Positions 34,903 to 46,737 of a stretch of DNA of 64,000 nucleotides are shown piece by piece. The translations under genes were made by a program, and so were the position numbers. Position 1 is the stretch's first letter; the number at the start of each line of letters is the position of its first letter. Where the stretch lies: assembly GCF_958298935.1 (NCBI RefSeq), contig NC_084938.1, positions 2,425,501 through 2,489,500 on the forward strand, read 5' to 3'. Under the pieces are notes generated by a model, which saw only the letters and a list, made by a program, of their open reading frames with translations, made no database searches and was not told where the DNA came from. Source of the stretch: Phragmites australis (lineage: Eukaryota > Streptophyta > Magnoliopsida > Poales > Poaceae).

Positions 34903-35709
34903 GGTAGAATTTCTCGCTTGAATCAATGATGTAAAAAAAAAACTACCCCAAATCAACTTTTCCATGACGGTACGGGCACTCCTTGCGGTTAGCGGATTCA
35001 CGTCAGTAAACGCAAAACCTACCCTGACCTGCGTAGAACACCGACCGGGATGCTGTTCTACCGTCAGGGGCGCCCCCCTTGTGCATGCTTGAAAAAGGCC
35101 TGCTGCTGGACAGGTGCTCGATGCTTCCGACTAGCCCACACAGCAGAGAGACCTGACGCGCAGATGAAAAATGAAAGAGCGCGGTCAGAGCGCCAGGCGT
35201 GCAAAGGGAATTATGTCTTGTTCCCATTCGCAGCAGTCTTCATCGCCGCCGCAACCAGTCCTCACCATGAGCTCTTTTGCCACCACAGCAAGCCACCACC
35301 CGAGCACCTCACTGCTGCCACATCAAATCTTCTACCACCAGTACTACTGCCAGACCAATCGACCGCTGCCGCACCTCCGCCACACCAATTGGCCGTTGTC
35401 GCACCTCCGTCACCCAAAACCCCAAAGCTTTTAGATCCATGAGCCATGAGTGTGTAGGGTAGTGGTGTTTGGGCCTTTTGTGGTGGCTGTCGGGCTCGTT
35501 GTTTGCTGCTGCTGTCCGCCACTCCAAGCTTCTGCAGCATTGAGGGTAAGATCCATGCGTTGTGTTCTTGCTTGTATGAAGAATTTTTTTTTCTAAGGCA
35601 AATGGGACAATTGACGATTTTCCACCGCTAAAAATGGGCTTCACCTATTTGTCACTGACCTATGGTCATAAACTCAGAGGGTCTATTTGTTATTAGCTTT
35701 GATGGCATT
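34903..35709. other. Block start, no recognised gene, copy B
   Basis: Counterpart of 1-801: the same CCACC-rich tract and splice-donor-like GAGGGTAAGA near 35,540. Small indels shift the short frames relative to copy A, which argues against a coding role. Confidence 0.5.
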
Positions 35710-35714
35710 GTAAT

Positions 35715-36621
35715 TTCGAGGGTAAATTCCTGACAATGATTTCGGGGTATGTCAGACAGTGGATGCATGAACGGTGTTTCAGAGACTGAGTGTGTCTATG
35801 TGTAGATGAAGGATGCGGAGACATCAGGGGTTATATAGGTTCGGGTCTCCTAGAGGATAACAACCCTACGTCATATGTTTTATGTTATAGTAGATCTCAC
35901 TTGGTTACAACGATACTCTAGCAGTTTGCCAGAATTGATCTCTTGGTTACAGATGGGGTCTTTATCCCTTTATATAGTAGGGAGAGGGAGAACTTACATG
36001 CAGGTTTTACACAGATGGTATCTGCTTATTCTAATATCTAACTCAAATCATCATTACAGAGTACCATACATGCAACTTGCTCTGACAGCATTGTATATCG
36101 TGATGCTGCGCGTCGTATTTGCTTAGCACGTAGAGCCTTATATCTTGTTGTATTTAATGTGACAGGACGAAACGGTGCCCTTCTGCACCGTCCCCGCCCG
36201 CTTGCCTCTCCACGCCGTCCCCGTCCACTTGCCTCTCTGCGCCATCTCTATCCACTTGCCCTGCCGGATGGCTGACAACATCTCATCTATCGTGCGGCGT
36301 TGCGCCGGCCTGTAGAGTCTCACTTTGTAACCTTTAATACTACGGGATGGGACAACCCCCCCCCCCTACATCGTCCATGATCTTATCCATCGGGGCCGGT
36401 GCCTGGTGAAGGGAAGCATTCGTGCGAGTGTCCAATCCAGTCCCGCGATCAGGGGCTGGTCGTGGGTTTGTGTGAAGGCATAACGAGATTGGTCGCTGGA
36501 GGCATTGCACTGGTCGGGTAGCTCAACGATCGATTAGAGTTTTTAGGAGATGTTCCCCTAGCTATTTGCACCCTCGTGGGGCCTGTTAGCTGGGGTACCC
36601 CTTTATTTTGATACACCGACA
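35715..36621 (-). mobile_element. Solo LTR of a Ty3/gypsy element, copy B
   Basis: Same insertion as in copy A, with GTAAT at 35,710-35,714 and 36,622-36,626. The terminal TG has lost its G here (TTCGAGGG), and a run of C near 36,355 has expanded. It ends ACACCGACA. Confidence 0.85.
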
Positions 36622-36789
36622 GTAATCAAAGTGCCTCAAATTTTTGGTGGAAAATCATCAATTTTTCCTAGGCCAATTGTGTTGTGTGTACACCAACTGG
36701 GAGAGGGGAAACATTTGTCTGACATATATTTGCTTGAACTTCCACCATCGACTTCAGCTTTGTCTCAGTGCTGCTGTCACACCATGTGA

Positions 36790-37060
36790 AAAAGATCATG
36801 GGTGATAGGTTAGGACCTGTCACCAATGAGGTTATAGGTGACGAATCATAGCCGTAACCCATCACTAACGTACGTCTTTTATGTGTTAGGGAGAAAGACA
36901 TAAGAGACAGGTAACCTAATTACCTGTCACTTATATTAAAATATAAGGGACAGGTTAATACATATATGTCACTTATGTTAAGATATAAGTGACAGGTAAC
37001 AAGGTTACCCGTCATTACTACTTAACATAAGTAATGAGTAAAGAGGTTACTTGTCACTTA
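36790..37060. repeat. TGACGGGT/ACCTGTCAC repeats, copy B
   Basis: Counterpart of 1,872-2,115. It is about 44 bases longer, with an extra unit GTGACAGGTAACAAGGTTACC near 36,990 that copy A lacks. Confidence 0.55.
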
Positions 37061-40000
37061 TGTATAGGTTATCCTACAGGATTGTCATGTTTTCTGGCTG
37101 TATCCTAGAGTATAGTTAGAATTTCGTAGTCGTTTTCTCCCTGCAAACAACAATAATATATTCAAGTCGGAGATTCACCCACAAACAACAGCAAAAATGC
37201 CCGAGGACCCCCACCTGGAGATTCACCCGGAGACTTCGAAACCCAAACAGTCTGAGTTCAACCTAGAGGTTCTGGGTGATCCTAACCAAAAATACTAGAG
37301 CACCCCCACCCGAAGGTTCACTCGGAGACTCTGGAACCTGGAGGGTCCAAGTTCAACCCATGGCATCTGGATTGTACTGTTTATTAGACGTTTTTCTTTT
37401 TTTTTTTACTTTGTTGATGGCTTATAGCTTTTATAATTAATTCATACTAACTCCAAAAATAATGAAACTAATTGTGTTATCTTTGGATGAGTTTAACTAC
37501 ATGTTTAAAATTTAGAACTCAAAAAAATACTTTTTATAATTAATTAATTAATTAATTATATTACATCTTAATTTAATCACGGTTAATTAATACCATGCAC
37601 TAAAATTATGAAACTACTTGGACAATTCAAGTTTTGATGAGTGATATCTAGAAAAAATATGCTTTGGTATGAAAGTGTTGTTTAAATTATTGTAGTTCAT
37701 TTAATCTTGATATCTAGTTTAGTTACGATCCTTTTTGATAGCCCTTAAATAAATCATTTATACCATAAGCATGTGTGCTCAATTCGATTGTTTCTTGCTG
37801 CATTATGTTTATTACCACATCCCCATTAAAATTTTGTAGCATTTTTATAGCATCTCTTTCATGCTCATCAGTGCATACATTCTTCGTAGTGAACGAAGGA
37901 CCGAAGTGTAACGTGGGCGTGATCGAGGGCGATCTGGAAATTGTTTCCCTTGCTTGTGAAGATGATCAACAAAGCACATCTAAGCATGTTGCACCTATTA
38001 CTTTGAATCATATGTTGTCTTTAATTTGGTAAAGTATGCTATATGTATATCATGCATGATAGTTAGTCGATGTCGCTTTTTTGGGAGTAGATCCTAATTG
38101 TTGTATTACCCTTCCTGTGTATTGTTGTCCTTTGATCCATTATAACCTTGGGTATAGCATTTAATGGTCTAACTTAAAATTAATATGTTATGCTTAGGAA
38201 GGCTTAGGTCGTCGGTAGAAGTTAAGCAGTGGTTCGACCATCGTTCACAAGCTTAGGGCTTACATTTTTGTTCTCAAAGATGATGATGATGGGATGTGTA
38301 AGTCAATGAGGATGAGACGAGATTTGGGCAGGCAACAGGGATGGCTCGAGAAGGGAATCTTGAATGCTATAGGCCCACTTGAATCAATTAAGCACCGTTC
38401 ATTGTTGCTGTTAGCTCTAGCACTTTTTGTACTTACCACATGTCGATATAATGGTAAGATAAGCCAAATACCTTTTATAGCTGTGACCTTTTGGCTTGTG
38501 GCTATGGCGTTGTGGGCATAATAGGTTATAGAGGTAATGTTGGAAAGGTATTATGGACATAATAGGCTTGTAGAGGTATCTAGTTTGCTCGAGGAATAAT
38601 TCTAGGTACCTCTACATCTTTAAGCGTAACTAGGGTGCTCCGGGAGTAGCCCTAGTGGATCTCTGCACGTATAGGTGGATGTTCAAACGGTCGAGCATCA
38701 ATTGGAAAAGTTGACACAGGTACCCCCTTATGTGCATTTTAGTAGGTGGCACAAGCCGAATGATCCTCATGTCATATGGGTAAAGATGTACCCCTATAGG
38801 GTGTAAGAACAATTCGAATTACCGCACTATCAGTCATGAGCACGCTATTGTCCATCTGTATCAATCATAGAGTTTTGTTATTGGGATGTTGTGATGGAAT
38901 GTTGGGACCTATCTAGTGATATTGATGAAGAGTTGATATGGTACTAGTTACAACTTTGTTATGTTGATGATCTCAGGATGCAAGGGTATTTTGGTTAGGT
39001 GTAGATGCTTACACTTGTATCCAAATCACTTTTGCACATGAAGTTACTTAAGTTTTGTAGCTGGGTCCTTGCTAATTACCCATATGTATTCTCCTTGGAG
39101 TTGAACTATTTATAAGTTCTCATTATGGATTAAGTCTTGCGAGTACCTTCGTACTCACGTGCTTTGTTTGCATTTCAAGTGAGGAAGATTTAGTTTTTGG
39201 CTACTTTATACCCGCCGATATTGGCGACGGACAAGAGTAGTGTCATTCTACTCGTGTGTTGTTATTTTGGGGTGGCGCCTTAGGGCAAATGGCGCTACCC
39301 ATCCTTTGTCGTCATGTAACTTATTCCGCTGCATAGCTATTCTAGCAAATGTTCAAATTATATATTTTGTTGTAAAGTTTAATCTACTTAAAGGCTTATA
39401 ACTTAATTTAATTACTCACTCTTTATTATGTCTTGTGGTAATGTGCTTGTTTTAAAGGCGTGTGTTCTGATTCTGAAAGTAAACACATGCCGGGACTACC
39501 GGAATGGTATTCCGGTTAATCATTGTGGGTGTGATTATGAAAAATGATCGTCTTAATGATTAGCTCAAATACTATTTAGACGGTTCCTCACATGTATCTT
39601 CATTTATGAGCACTTATGTTTGACGATTGTGCTGGCCGGTAGAGTGGATCTTCATTTCAGTTTGTAGGCTGGATTTGTTGCTCTCTGTCTGCTATTATTG
39701 TGATATTATGCCATTCTGAAGATTGATCCTTGAAGTAGACTAAACAGTACTATAATAAGTTAAGAGGTGGTACGAGATCACATGTTTTCAGAATTACAGG
39801 CAGAAACTTATAAGATTGTTTTGGAGATTGTTTTGGCATATTTAAGTCACTACTTATACTTCATGATGATGGTTTATGCTTGAACTGAAATAAAATATCT
39901 TAATTCCATCATTGAGGTTGAACTGATTTGTATATCATATGTTTGTTTGCTTTGTTTTCTGAACGGCAGTTTATTCTTGAACCGAAATGAATGATCCTTT

Positions 40001-40121
40001 GCCCATGTTGCTTGAGTTGTAAAAGTCTTTTAATGTACTCCTTGTTTGATATACATTGCTTTATTTTTTATTATTATAACCTAACTCTACAATTGTATAA
40101 TAAATATACAGATAAATATAA
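37061..40121. other. Degenerate sequence without recognised gene, copy B
   Basis: Counterpart of 2,116-5,165. Frames are somewhat longer in places (for example 37,775-38,032 with VIEGDLEIVSLACEDDQQS), but they match no family I know and are interrupted in copy A. Confidence 0.35.
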
Positions 40122-40290
40122 TTGATAATAGATCGTGGGTGGATATATAGTGGTTGGAAGCGTGGTAGGCCATCAAATGAATGGATTGATAAAACAAATG
40201 AGTTCTTGGATCATGCTTTCTCGATACCTTATTTAGTTGAGTCTGATACAATCAAATGTCATTTTTCCATATTCCTAGAACTCCATACCG
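40122..40290 (+). pseudogene. CACTA transposase (TNP2) N-terminal fragment, copy B
   Basis: Reads DRGWIYSGWKRGRPSNEW and IDKTNEFLDHAF like its copy A partner. The start codon region has changed (MIIDR against MMADR). The catalytic domain is missing as in copy A, so the loss preceded the block duplication. The Cys-rich captured-exon candidate follows at 40,290-40,376. Confidence 0.7.
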
Positions 40291-40874
40291 ACCGCCGCCG
40301 TGAAGGAGCTGGAGAAGAGCTGCTGCAAGGCCTCCAACACTGGCTGCTCTCGCTGTGTCGAGTCCCTGCAAAAGGTTCTCTCCTTTCTTGCTCTTTTTTG
40401 GCTGCATGATTAGTACCGTGTGCATGTTTCCTATGTTCTTCTTTCCCTTTCCTTAATGTACTTCCAGATCCCAAAACCAATGGAATTGAAAGTAGGTGGG
40501 ACGGCCCGGATGAGGAATTTTGGATTGATGTACATTTTGTTATCCTTGGTCGATCAAGTCTGAAATTGATACTGAACACTTTTATTTTCTCTAAGCTTTT
40601 GCCATGCAGAATCGAAGAACACCCTTGATAGAACTAACATTTAGAATGGATCTTTATACTTTTCTATGGTGAATTCAGCTTCGAACTTTAAATATGCAAA
40701 GACTTGCTCGTCCAACTTCTTTCAGATATGAAAATTGATTTTCGTGTTTTCCATATCCTTATTGTTGCTATGTTTTAGCAGCGGTGCTTCGTTCAGCACT
40801 GTGTGGCTCATTCATCGCATTAAGATTAATACTAATTGGTCGATCATGCAAGCTTTTTTCAACCCTGTTATATG

Positions 40875-41052
40875 TATTAGTACCAGTTGATAGTAAGAAC
40901 CAGCATTGATAGTGTCAGTATCGATATTGGTTCTCTGTTAGGAACCTGCACTGATAATTATGGATTATTAGTACCGAATAAATAGTGCTGGTTTAAAAAT
41001 TGTCACTGATGATATTTTTGAGCCGGCACCGATAACTATTTCTATAGTAGTA
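40875..41052 (+). mobile_element. 3' terminal region of a CACTA relic, copy B
   Basis: Counterpart of 5,921-6,097. The last bases read ATTTCTATAGTAGTA, one base closer to the 10,134 terminus than copy A. Confidence 0.65.
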
Positions 41053-41565
41053 CCATGACTAGGGAGATAATAAAACAAGACAGCTCAATTTGTTGTAAAC
41101 TTTGTAATTGTTGGAATGTTGTAAACAGCTCGGAGTAAACTTTGCTAAATGAAACACCGAAATGTTAGAATTAATTTTGTCGACTGTCATTTTTTCTCAT
41201 GTTGATGTTACATGGTAAGCATGGAGTGAGTAGTTTGGTTGCATTCGACTTCACGGGCCTGGTCAGCCGCATGTTGCGTGTGAGTTGTGGTGCACATAGC
41301 TGAGTCATAAGCATGTCATTTGATGTTTTGTCACTTTGTTATTTGGTAAGTAGCAAATTTACTATTTGACCTACAGTTTATACTTATGAGCTCTATTTAT
41401 CAGACTTAACGGAAAATTGTCACTCTGATACAGTAATAAAAAATTAAATACACCGTCGTAAGCCTGGCATGTATAGCAGATCAAGTTGTTAGACTCCAGA
41501 CTTAATGTATGGAGTGGGTTTTTCTCCAGCAAACACGTGTGTTGTGTGAAAGATCGGAGAGAACT

Positions 41566-41614
41566 CACTACCAGAAAATGGGAGATCGGGCAGTTCTCCC
41601 ATTTTCTGGTAGTG
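41566..41614. mobile_element. 49-bp CACTA remnant (two TIRs almost end to end), copy B
   Basis: CACTACCAGAAAATGGGAGA, then about 9 bases, then the exact reverse complement ending TAGTG. ACT lies directly on both sides (41,563-41,565 and 41,615-41,617). Both 20-bp arms are perfect here. The element has ends and a target duplication but no interior. Confidence 0.82.
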
Positions 41615-41682
41615 ACTACAACACTGTCCAACAAAACATAACCTGTTCTTGAATAACGGTATGAAAAATCGGCTTTAATTAC

Positions 41683-41688
41683 TTTATT
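41683..41688 (-). promoter_or_regulatory. Candidate poly(A) signal of decarboxylase copy B
   Basis: AATAAA on the minus strand about 85 bases past the stop codon, at the position conserved in copy A. Confidence 0.55.
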
Positions 41689-41772
41689 CGCTTTCGGCAA
41701 AACAAAATGAATCGAACATGCATCGCAATACAAAAATGCTCGTGCATCCGCTATATACGCTACACATATATA

Positions 41773-43320
41773 CTACTCTGCATCAATCTGTCCCTTCATG
41801 ATCTCAGCGGTCGTCTTCTTGATGAGCTCCCACGCGCTTCGGACGTGCCTCTCCTCCTGCAGCGACGACCCCACCGCGAACCGCAGCACGAACTTACCGC
41901 CGACCACCGTGTGCGCCAGGTAAGCCTTCCCGGTCCTGTTCAGGCGCTCCATGAGGTCGCGGTTGGCCTCGTCGGCGTCCCCCTCCATCATGGCGCCGCG
42001 GGGCTTGATCCTGAAGCAGATGAGAGCGAAGTTCCTCGGCACCACGACCTCGAACCGGTCGTCGGCTTGCACGGACTCCTCGAACATCTTGGCCATGTCG
42101 ATGTCGCTCCGGATGTGCTCCTGGAGCTTGGTGGCGCCGTAGGTGCGCATGACCATCCAGAGCTTGAGCCCGCGGAAGCGACGGCCAACGCCGACCTGCA
42201 TGTCCTTGAGGTCAGTGACGGTGCCGGACTCGCTGGCGTTGTTCTTGAGGTACTCCGGGTTGGTCTCTAGTGAGTCGGTGAGCCGGTTTGTGTCGCGCAC
42301 CCACAGGCAGGTGCAGTCCAGGCACGTGAGCAGCCACTTGTGCGGGCTCATGCTGATGGAGTCCACGCGCTCCACGCCGTTCAGGTGGTGCCGGAACTCA
42401 GGGCAGATACACGCGCTGCCGGCATAGGCAGCATCGACGTGAACCCATGCATTAAACAGGGCAGCAACATCAGCAATGGCGCCTACCGGGTCGACGGCGT
42501 TGGACGATGTGGTGCCGACGGTGGCACATATGTAGGTTGGCACGAGGCCGGCGTCGATGTCTGCCTGCATGATCTGCAGCAACTTTGCCGGGTCAAGAGC
42601 ATAGTCCGTCTCCGGGCCGGTGGGGATCGACCGGATGTTGGCTGGATCAAAGCCGGCGAGGCGGCACGCCTTGAAGAATGTGGAGTGAGTCTGGTCGGCG
42701 GCGTACACAGCCAGGCGCGGGAGCCCAGACACGCCGTCAGACCCACTCCGACGCAGAGCAGCGTCACGGGCTGCGACGAGCGTGACGAGCATGGCCTCGC
42801 TAGTCGTGCCAAGGATGACACCACCACCGGTGCCGCGGCCAGCACTAGTGCGGTTCATGAAGCTGGTCGGCAGGCGCAGGAGCTGAGCGAGCCAGTCTAG
42901 CGCCAGCACCTCCATCTCGGTGGCCGCCGGCGCCGCCTGCCACGTGAACCCGACGGTGTTCATCGCTGAGGCGATGAGGTCACCGGCGATAGCCGCAGCG
43001 CTGTTCGTCGATGGGAAGAACGCGAAGAAGTTGGGGCTGGCCCAGTGCGTCATGCCGGGGACGACAGAGGCCTTGAGCTCCTTCATGGTGACTTCGAATG
43101 GCGCCGAGTAACTGGGCGGCGCGGCACCGAGCTCGTCCTGGAGGTATCCCGGCTTGACGTCGGGGAGCACGGGCATGGACTCGACGGACTTGTAGTAGTC
43201 GGAGATGAAGTCAACAGTCTTGTGGAGGTAGGAGCGGACGTCCTCGGCGTTGAGGGGCTGGAAGCCGGCCTCGTCGCCGAAGGCAGAGAAGGCGGTCGGG
43301 TTGGTGTCCAAACTGCCCAT
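41773..43320 (-). CDS. TDC: Aromatic L-amino acid decarboxylase (tryptophan decarboxylase type), copy B
   Basis: A 515-residue, intronless partner of copy A with all landmarks kept: H212, D296, PLP lysine K328 in SPHKW, loop tyrosine Y357 and G379. The start is the same ATG in GCCATGG context. By my alignment 14 residues differ: P25A, I46V, T84A, N195D, N243D, V255I, I295V, D361N, A397T, V406I, A407D, R418Q, V434I, L477F, plus T445M, which may make 15 depending on the count. None is a catalytic residue. V295 next to D296 and N361 near the active loop are the closest. No stop or frameshift is present, so both copies are probably active. The promoters differ more than the coding regions, so differing expression is the likelier route of divergence (inference). 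Confidence 0.93.
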   Translation of the reverse strand: MGSLDTNPTAFSAFGDEAGFQPLNAEDVRSYLHKTVDFISDYYKSVESMPVLPDVKPGYLQDELGAAPPSYSAPFEVTMKELKASVVPGMTHWASPNFFAFFPSTNSAAAIAGDLIASAMNTVGFTWQAAPAATEMEVLALDWLAQLLRLPTSFMNRTSAGRGTGGGVILGTTSEAMLVTLVAARDAALRRSGSDGVSGLPRLAVYAADQTHSTFFKACRLAGFDPANIRSIPTGPETDYALDPAKLLQIMQADIDAGLVPTYICATVGTTSSNAVDPVGAIADVAALFNAWVHVDAAYAGSACICPEFRHHLNGVERVDSISMSPHKWLLTCLDCTCLWVRDTNRLTDSLETNPEYLKNNASESGTVTDLKDMQVGVGRRFRGLKLWMVMRTYGATKLQEHIRSDIDMAKMFEESVQADDRFEVVVPRNFALICFRIKPRGAMMEGDADEANRDLMERLNRTGKAYLAHTVVGGKFVLRFAVGSSLQEERHVRSAWELIKKTTAEIMKGQIDAE

Positions 43321-43488
43321 GGCTGACGTACGACTTAGTTTGAGACGTGCAGAGGTGCGCTTAATTTGTGGCCGCGACGAAGCTATAGAAGAGAGCAAGG
43401 ACGAAGCTGCAGCTTAGAGCTAGCTGGTTGTTGATTGACTGCTTGCTGGAGCTTGGTGATGAGAAGCTGGGAGTTAGGAATGGGTGGG

Positions 43489-43496
43489 CTATATAG
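43489..43496 (-). promoter_or_regulatory. TATA box of decarboxylase copy B
   Basis: CTATATAG on the minus strand about 170 bases before the ATG, conserved in position with copy A. Confidence 0.65.
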
Positions 43497-44257
43497 GGGA
43501 AGTGGCGTGGCGAAGTGGGCGTTGCACGGGTCGTTCGAAACGAGGAGGGTAGGTGAGAGGCGCGGTTCCTACAAGTCAAGCGGTCAGCATGCTCGCAGTC
43601 ATGCGGGTGACGAGAGTTCAATTTGGACCCGGGTGCATGCACCCGTTATGAAGCTGACGGCGGTGGCGGACGAGTTGCATCGGCATCCGTGCCTTTTAGT
43701 GGTCATCACGTCGCTATAAGAAAAATATTTTCGAAAGGAATTTTTGGTTTTTCAGGCTTTGTGCCAAGTATAAGAGGAAGGGGTGATCGATGACCGGTAC
43801 ACGCACGCAGCCTAGCTGCTTTGCCTTTTTATTTTCTAAGTAGTATTCTTTCTGATTCAAAATACTCACTAATATGTAAATGATAGTCATAAACGGCATA
43901 TCACTTATGCTTTTCTAGGAACCGTCACTAATAAAAACGTTATAGACGGTTTTTAATAAGAAATATCTGTGATAGAATCATGCCATGTCTGATTGCTACA
44001 TACTTTAGATGGTTTTTTATTGAAATCCATCTGAAAGCCACAAACAGTTTATTAGGTAAAATCGTCTATGACAGTGTTGGGATGGGCTTAATGTCCACCC
44101 GTCTTAAAGATTACATACTATTTTATATTAAAGTTCGTCTATGACATGTCACGAAAAAAAAATTTAAGGAATAAGTGTCTGTGATATCCCTGCAAGTCAG
44201 AGACTGTTTTTCTTTGATAATAATCTGTACTATGTCCTTGCCGATCCATAAGCTCCC

Positions 44258-44300
44258 GGCCCATCAAAGCCCAACATCACAAACCCTAGCCCTATATATT
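44258..44300 (+). promoter_or_regulatory. Captured ribosomal-protein-type promoter
   Basis: GGCCCAT (44,258-44,264) and AGCCCA (44,268-44,273) are site II type elements. AAACCCTAG (44,281-44,289) is a telo-box and CTATATATT (44,292-44,300) a TATA-like box. This combination is typical of plant ribosomal protein promoters and fits the RPL10a exon at the other end of the same transposon. The first ATG after it (44,316) opens a short frame, AKLLLYSDVM, loosely like the SKLQSDVL start of L10a. Link by inference. Confidence 0.5.
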
Positions 44301-44959
44301 ATCCCCAATCCACCGATGCTCTTCGCCAAGCTGCTGCTCTACTCCGATGTGATGCCGCCATTATCTCCACCGAGCCGCCCTCCCCACTCCTCCGCTGCTC
44401 TCCTCCTCCGTTAGATCTCCACGCGACTGATCCATGGAGGCGAAAACCCACGTAGGCGCAGGCATAGGCACAGGCGCGGGAGACTCCTTGCAGCGTGACG
44501 GGAGGTGATGGCAGTGGTACGAGCTCGTTGCCCATCGTCAAGCCTACTACCGACAATAGCGGTGCAGCTATTGAAAAAGGATGGCTCAAAGTAGGTATTG
44601 CACGAGATGCAGATAGAGCTGAAGGTGGAGCACACGTCAATTGAGGTGGAACTGCAGCATACGCAACTACGCCTTAGCCTAGCGATCACGGTGACGAGCT
44701 AACAGCGTGAGCTAGTCCTGGGTGGCGTGAGAGGCTAGTAGCTGAAGCCAGCAGGTCGCCGCCATCGCTTGCCCAAGGCTACTCTGCTGGGCCACCACTT
44801 CTTGCTCTGGTATTCTTGCTCTTTCTCCAATAATCCCCATCTAACCATCCCTTAATCTCTTATCCAATAGGCAATAATACAATTAGATTGAAACTGGTAT
44901 TTGATTTGATTCATTTTGCATCTTGTACATGACTGATCTTGTAGTTATAGTACATTTTT

Positions 44960-45832
44960 TTTCGAGTGTTAGTTCCTGACAATGATTTCGGGGTGTACCA
45001 GTTGATGGGTGCCTGAACAACACTTACGGTGTGCATGTGTTTGTGATAAACTCAAGAACACAGAGGTTATCTATGCTCAGGCCTCCCGAAGGATAATAGC
45101 CCTACATCATATGTATTTTGTTATCAGTGTTTGTGAATTGATTACATACGAGTCCCATCCTCTTAATATACAAGAGAAGGAGAACTTACAAGTGGACCTT
45201 TTTCCGCTGACCCATACCTAGCTAGATGTGCTTTTCTTATGATATCATCATACGGAACGTGCGTTCCGCACCTTGCGCCCAAGGTACTACGGTGCCCGTA
45301 CGAACCTCTTGGACGCCTCCGCTCTTCCCTTACCACGGTAGCCCTCCATGTCCCCTCGTTGTGCGCCACATGCTCATATGTCAAGCCGTTTCGTTCCAAC
45401 CTTCCGTGAGTCTGCCTGCAAACTCGTCTACTTGCCTGGTCGTTCTACAGACCCTATCCCATCTGTCGTGTGGTGCTAAATCGATCCACTTCACCCCACT
45501 CTTTAGAAATAAATGATGTGGGTCGAGGCACTGCCTATCTACACTGGTCACGACTTTGTTCACTGGAGGAGGAGTCTCAGGAAGGAAAACACTTGAGTAG
45601 ATATCAATAAATACAACTAGATAGGTTAGGTATGGACGTCTCGTGACCAGCAAGGGATGGTCACGGGATCACATTAAATCTCAAGGACGCTGGCCGTGGA
45701 AGCCTCACACTGGTCATGCGAGCCAAGGCCTGGTCGCGCCATGAGTTAGAATTCAGGAAATATACTCTGCCAGATGTCATATCCCACGTGGGGCATGTTA
45801 GTCAGGATGTCCCCTAACTCAATGCTCCGACA
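44960..45832 (-). mobile_element. 3' LTR of the Ty3/gypsy element
   Basis: 873 bases matching 53,939-54,760. Read on the minus strand it starts TGTCGGAGCATTGAG after a purine tract (CTTGGGGGCTAC at 45,833-45,844), the usual polypurine tract before a gypsy 3' LTR. It ends near 44,960 with CTCGAAA where CTCGACA is expected. Confidence 0.8.
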
Positions 45833-46412
45833 GTAGCCCCCAAGCTTCCCTGTAGTCATGGTTAGGTCTGGTCGCACCACTTGGGCCCCGAGGGAACATA
45901 GTCCGCACATAGAGTGGTCGTCAATGTCGTTTGCTTTCAGAATTTGACTCTGAACTTCACGTCATGTGGAGAGGTTAAGCATCCTAACGAAGAGAGAGAG
46001 AGAGAGAGAAACATTGATTGCCACCAAGCCTGAGGGGCTTTCGGTTCCCCATGCGCACCCCTATAGATTTCGAGCAGTTCGGATGCCGCGTCAGTTGAGG
46101 TTCCTCAGAACTTTGGAGAGCGAGGTGTCATGACGAGATGTGTATAAGAAACTAAGGTGTTGGTGTCCAGATGTAATCATGCATGCACGGTTTTGACCTG
46201 GAAGCGGCCATGAACCCCCTAGCTAGTAAATGATAGGATCGGGGATATTTCCTGAAGTGGCTCCGCCTTCTACCCTAGGCGTGAATCAATAGCCTGTTGG
46301 GCTATAAAAGCAGGAGTTTACCCAGCCAGCCACCCATCGATGCTTTTTGCAAGGCAAGAAGGCAACTCTTCTTGTGGATCATGACATCCTCCTCCCATTG
46401 TTCGTCAGGAAG

Positions 46413-46737
46413 GTTGATGATTTTGGAGGATTTGGCAAGAGTCGAGTCGCCTCTAACGCAACTCCGCTTGTTGGCCCTCGGGGGCAGACAATCTCAAGGT
46501 CCTGCTCACAAGGTTGGAGCCAACCGCCATCGTGCTTCCCTCGCTATAGAGAGGGTCTCCCCCTGTCGCTCCCGCTTGATCTCTGGCTCGAGCTGTTCCC
46601 CTGGTCGAGGTTATCGACATCTATAACGACGAGGAGGTGATCGATTGGGACCTTATGAAGGAGGAGACTGATGAAGAGGAGAAGGCGGGCGAGAAGTAGA
46701 AGGAAGGTCAGCCAGGTTTGCCGGCACAGGTTAGCAG
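46413..46737. repeat. 325-bp direct repeat, left copy
   Basis: Begins GATTTTGGAGGATTTGGCAAG and ends CCGGCACAGGTTAGCAG. Nearly identical to 47,583-47,905. The frame ...VIDIYNDEEVIDWDLMKEE... leads into the plus-strand gag. Confidence 0.85.

Larger units (their letters stand above)
34903..43770. repeat. Segmental duplication, copy B
   Basis: The second copy of the block starting at base 1, about 34.9 kb downstream in the same orientation. It begins TGGTAGAATTTCTCGCTTG as base 1 does and ends after the shared words GAAAAATATTTTCGAAAGGAA...TTTGTGCCAAGTA. Gene and transposon content match copy A one for one. The left edge of the match may lie before 34,903, since copy A is cut by the window. Confidence 0.93.
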
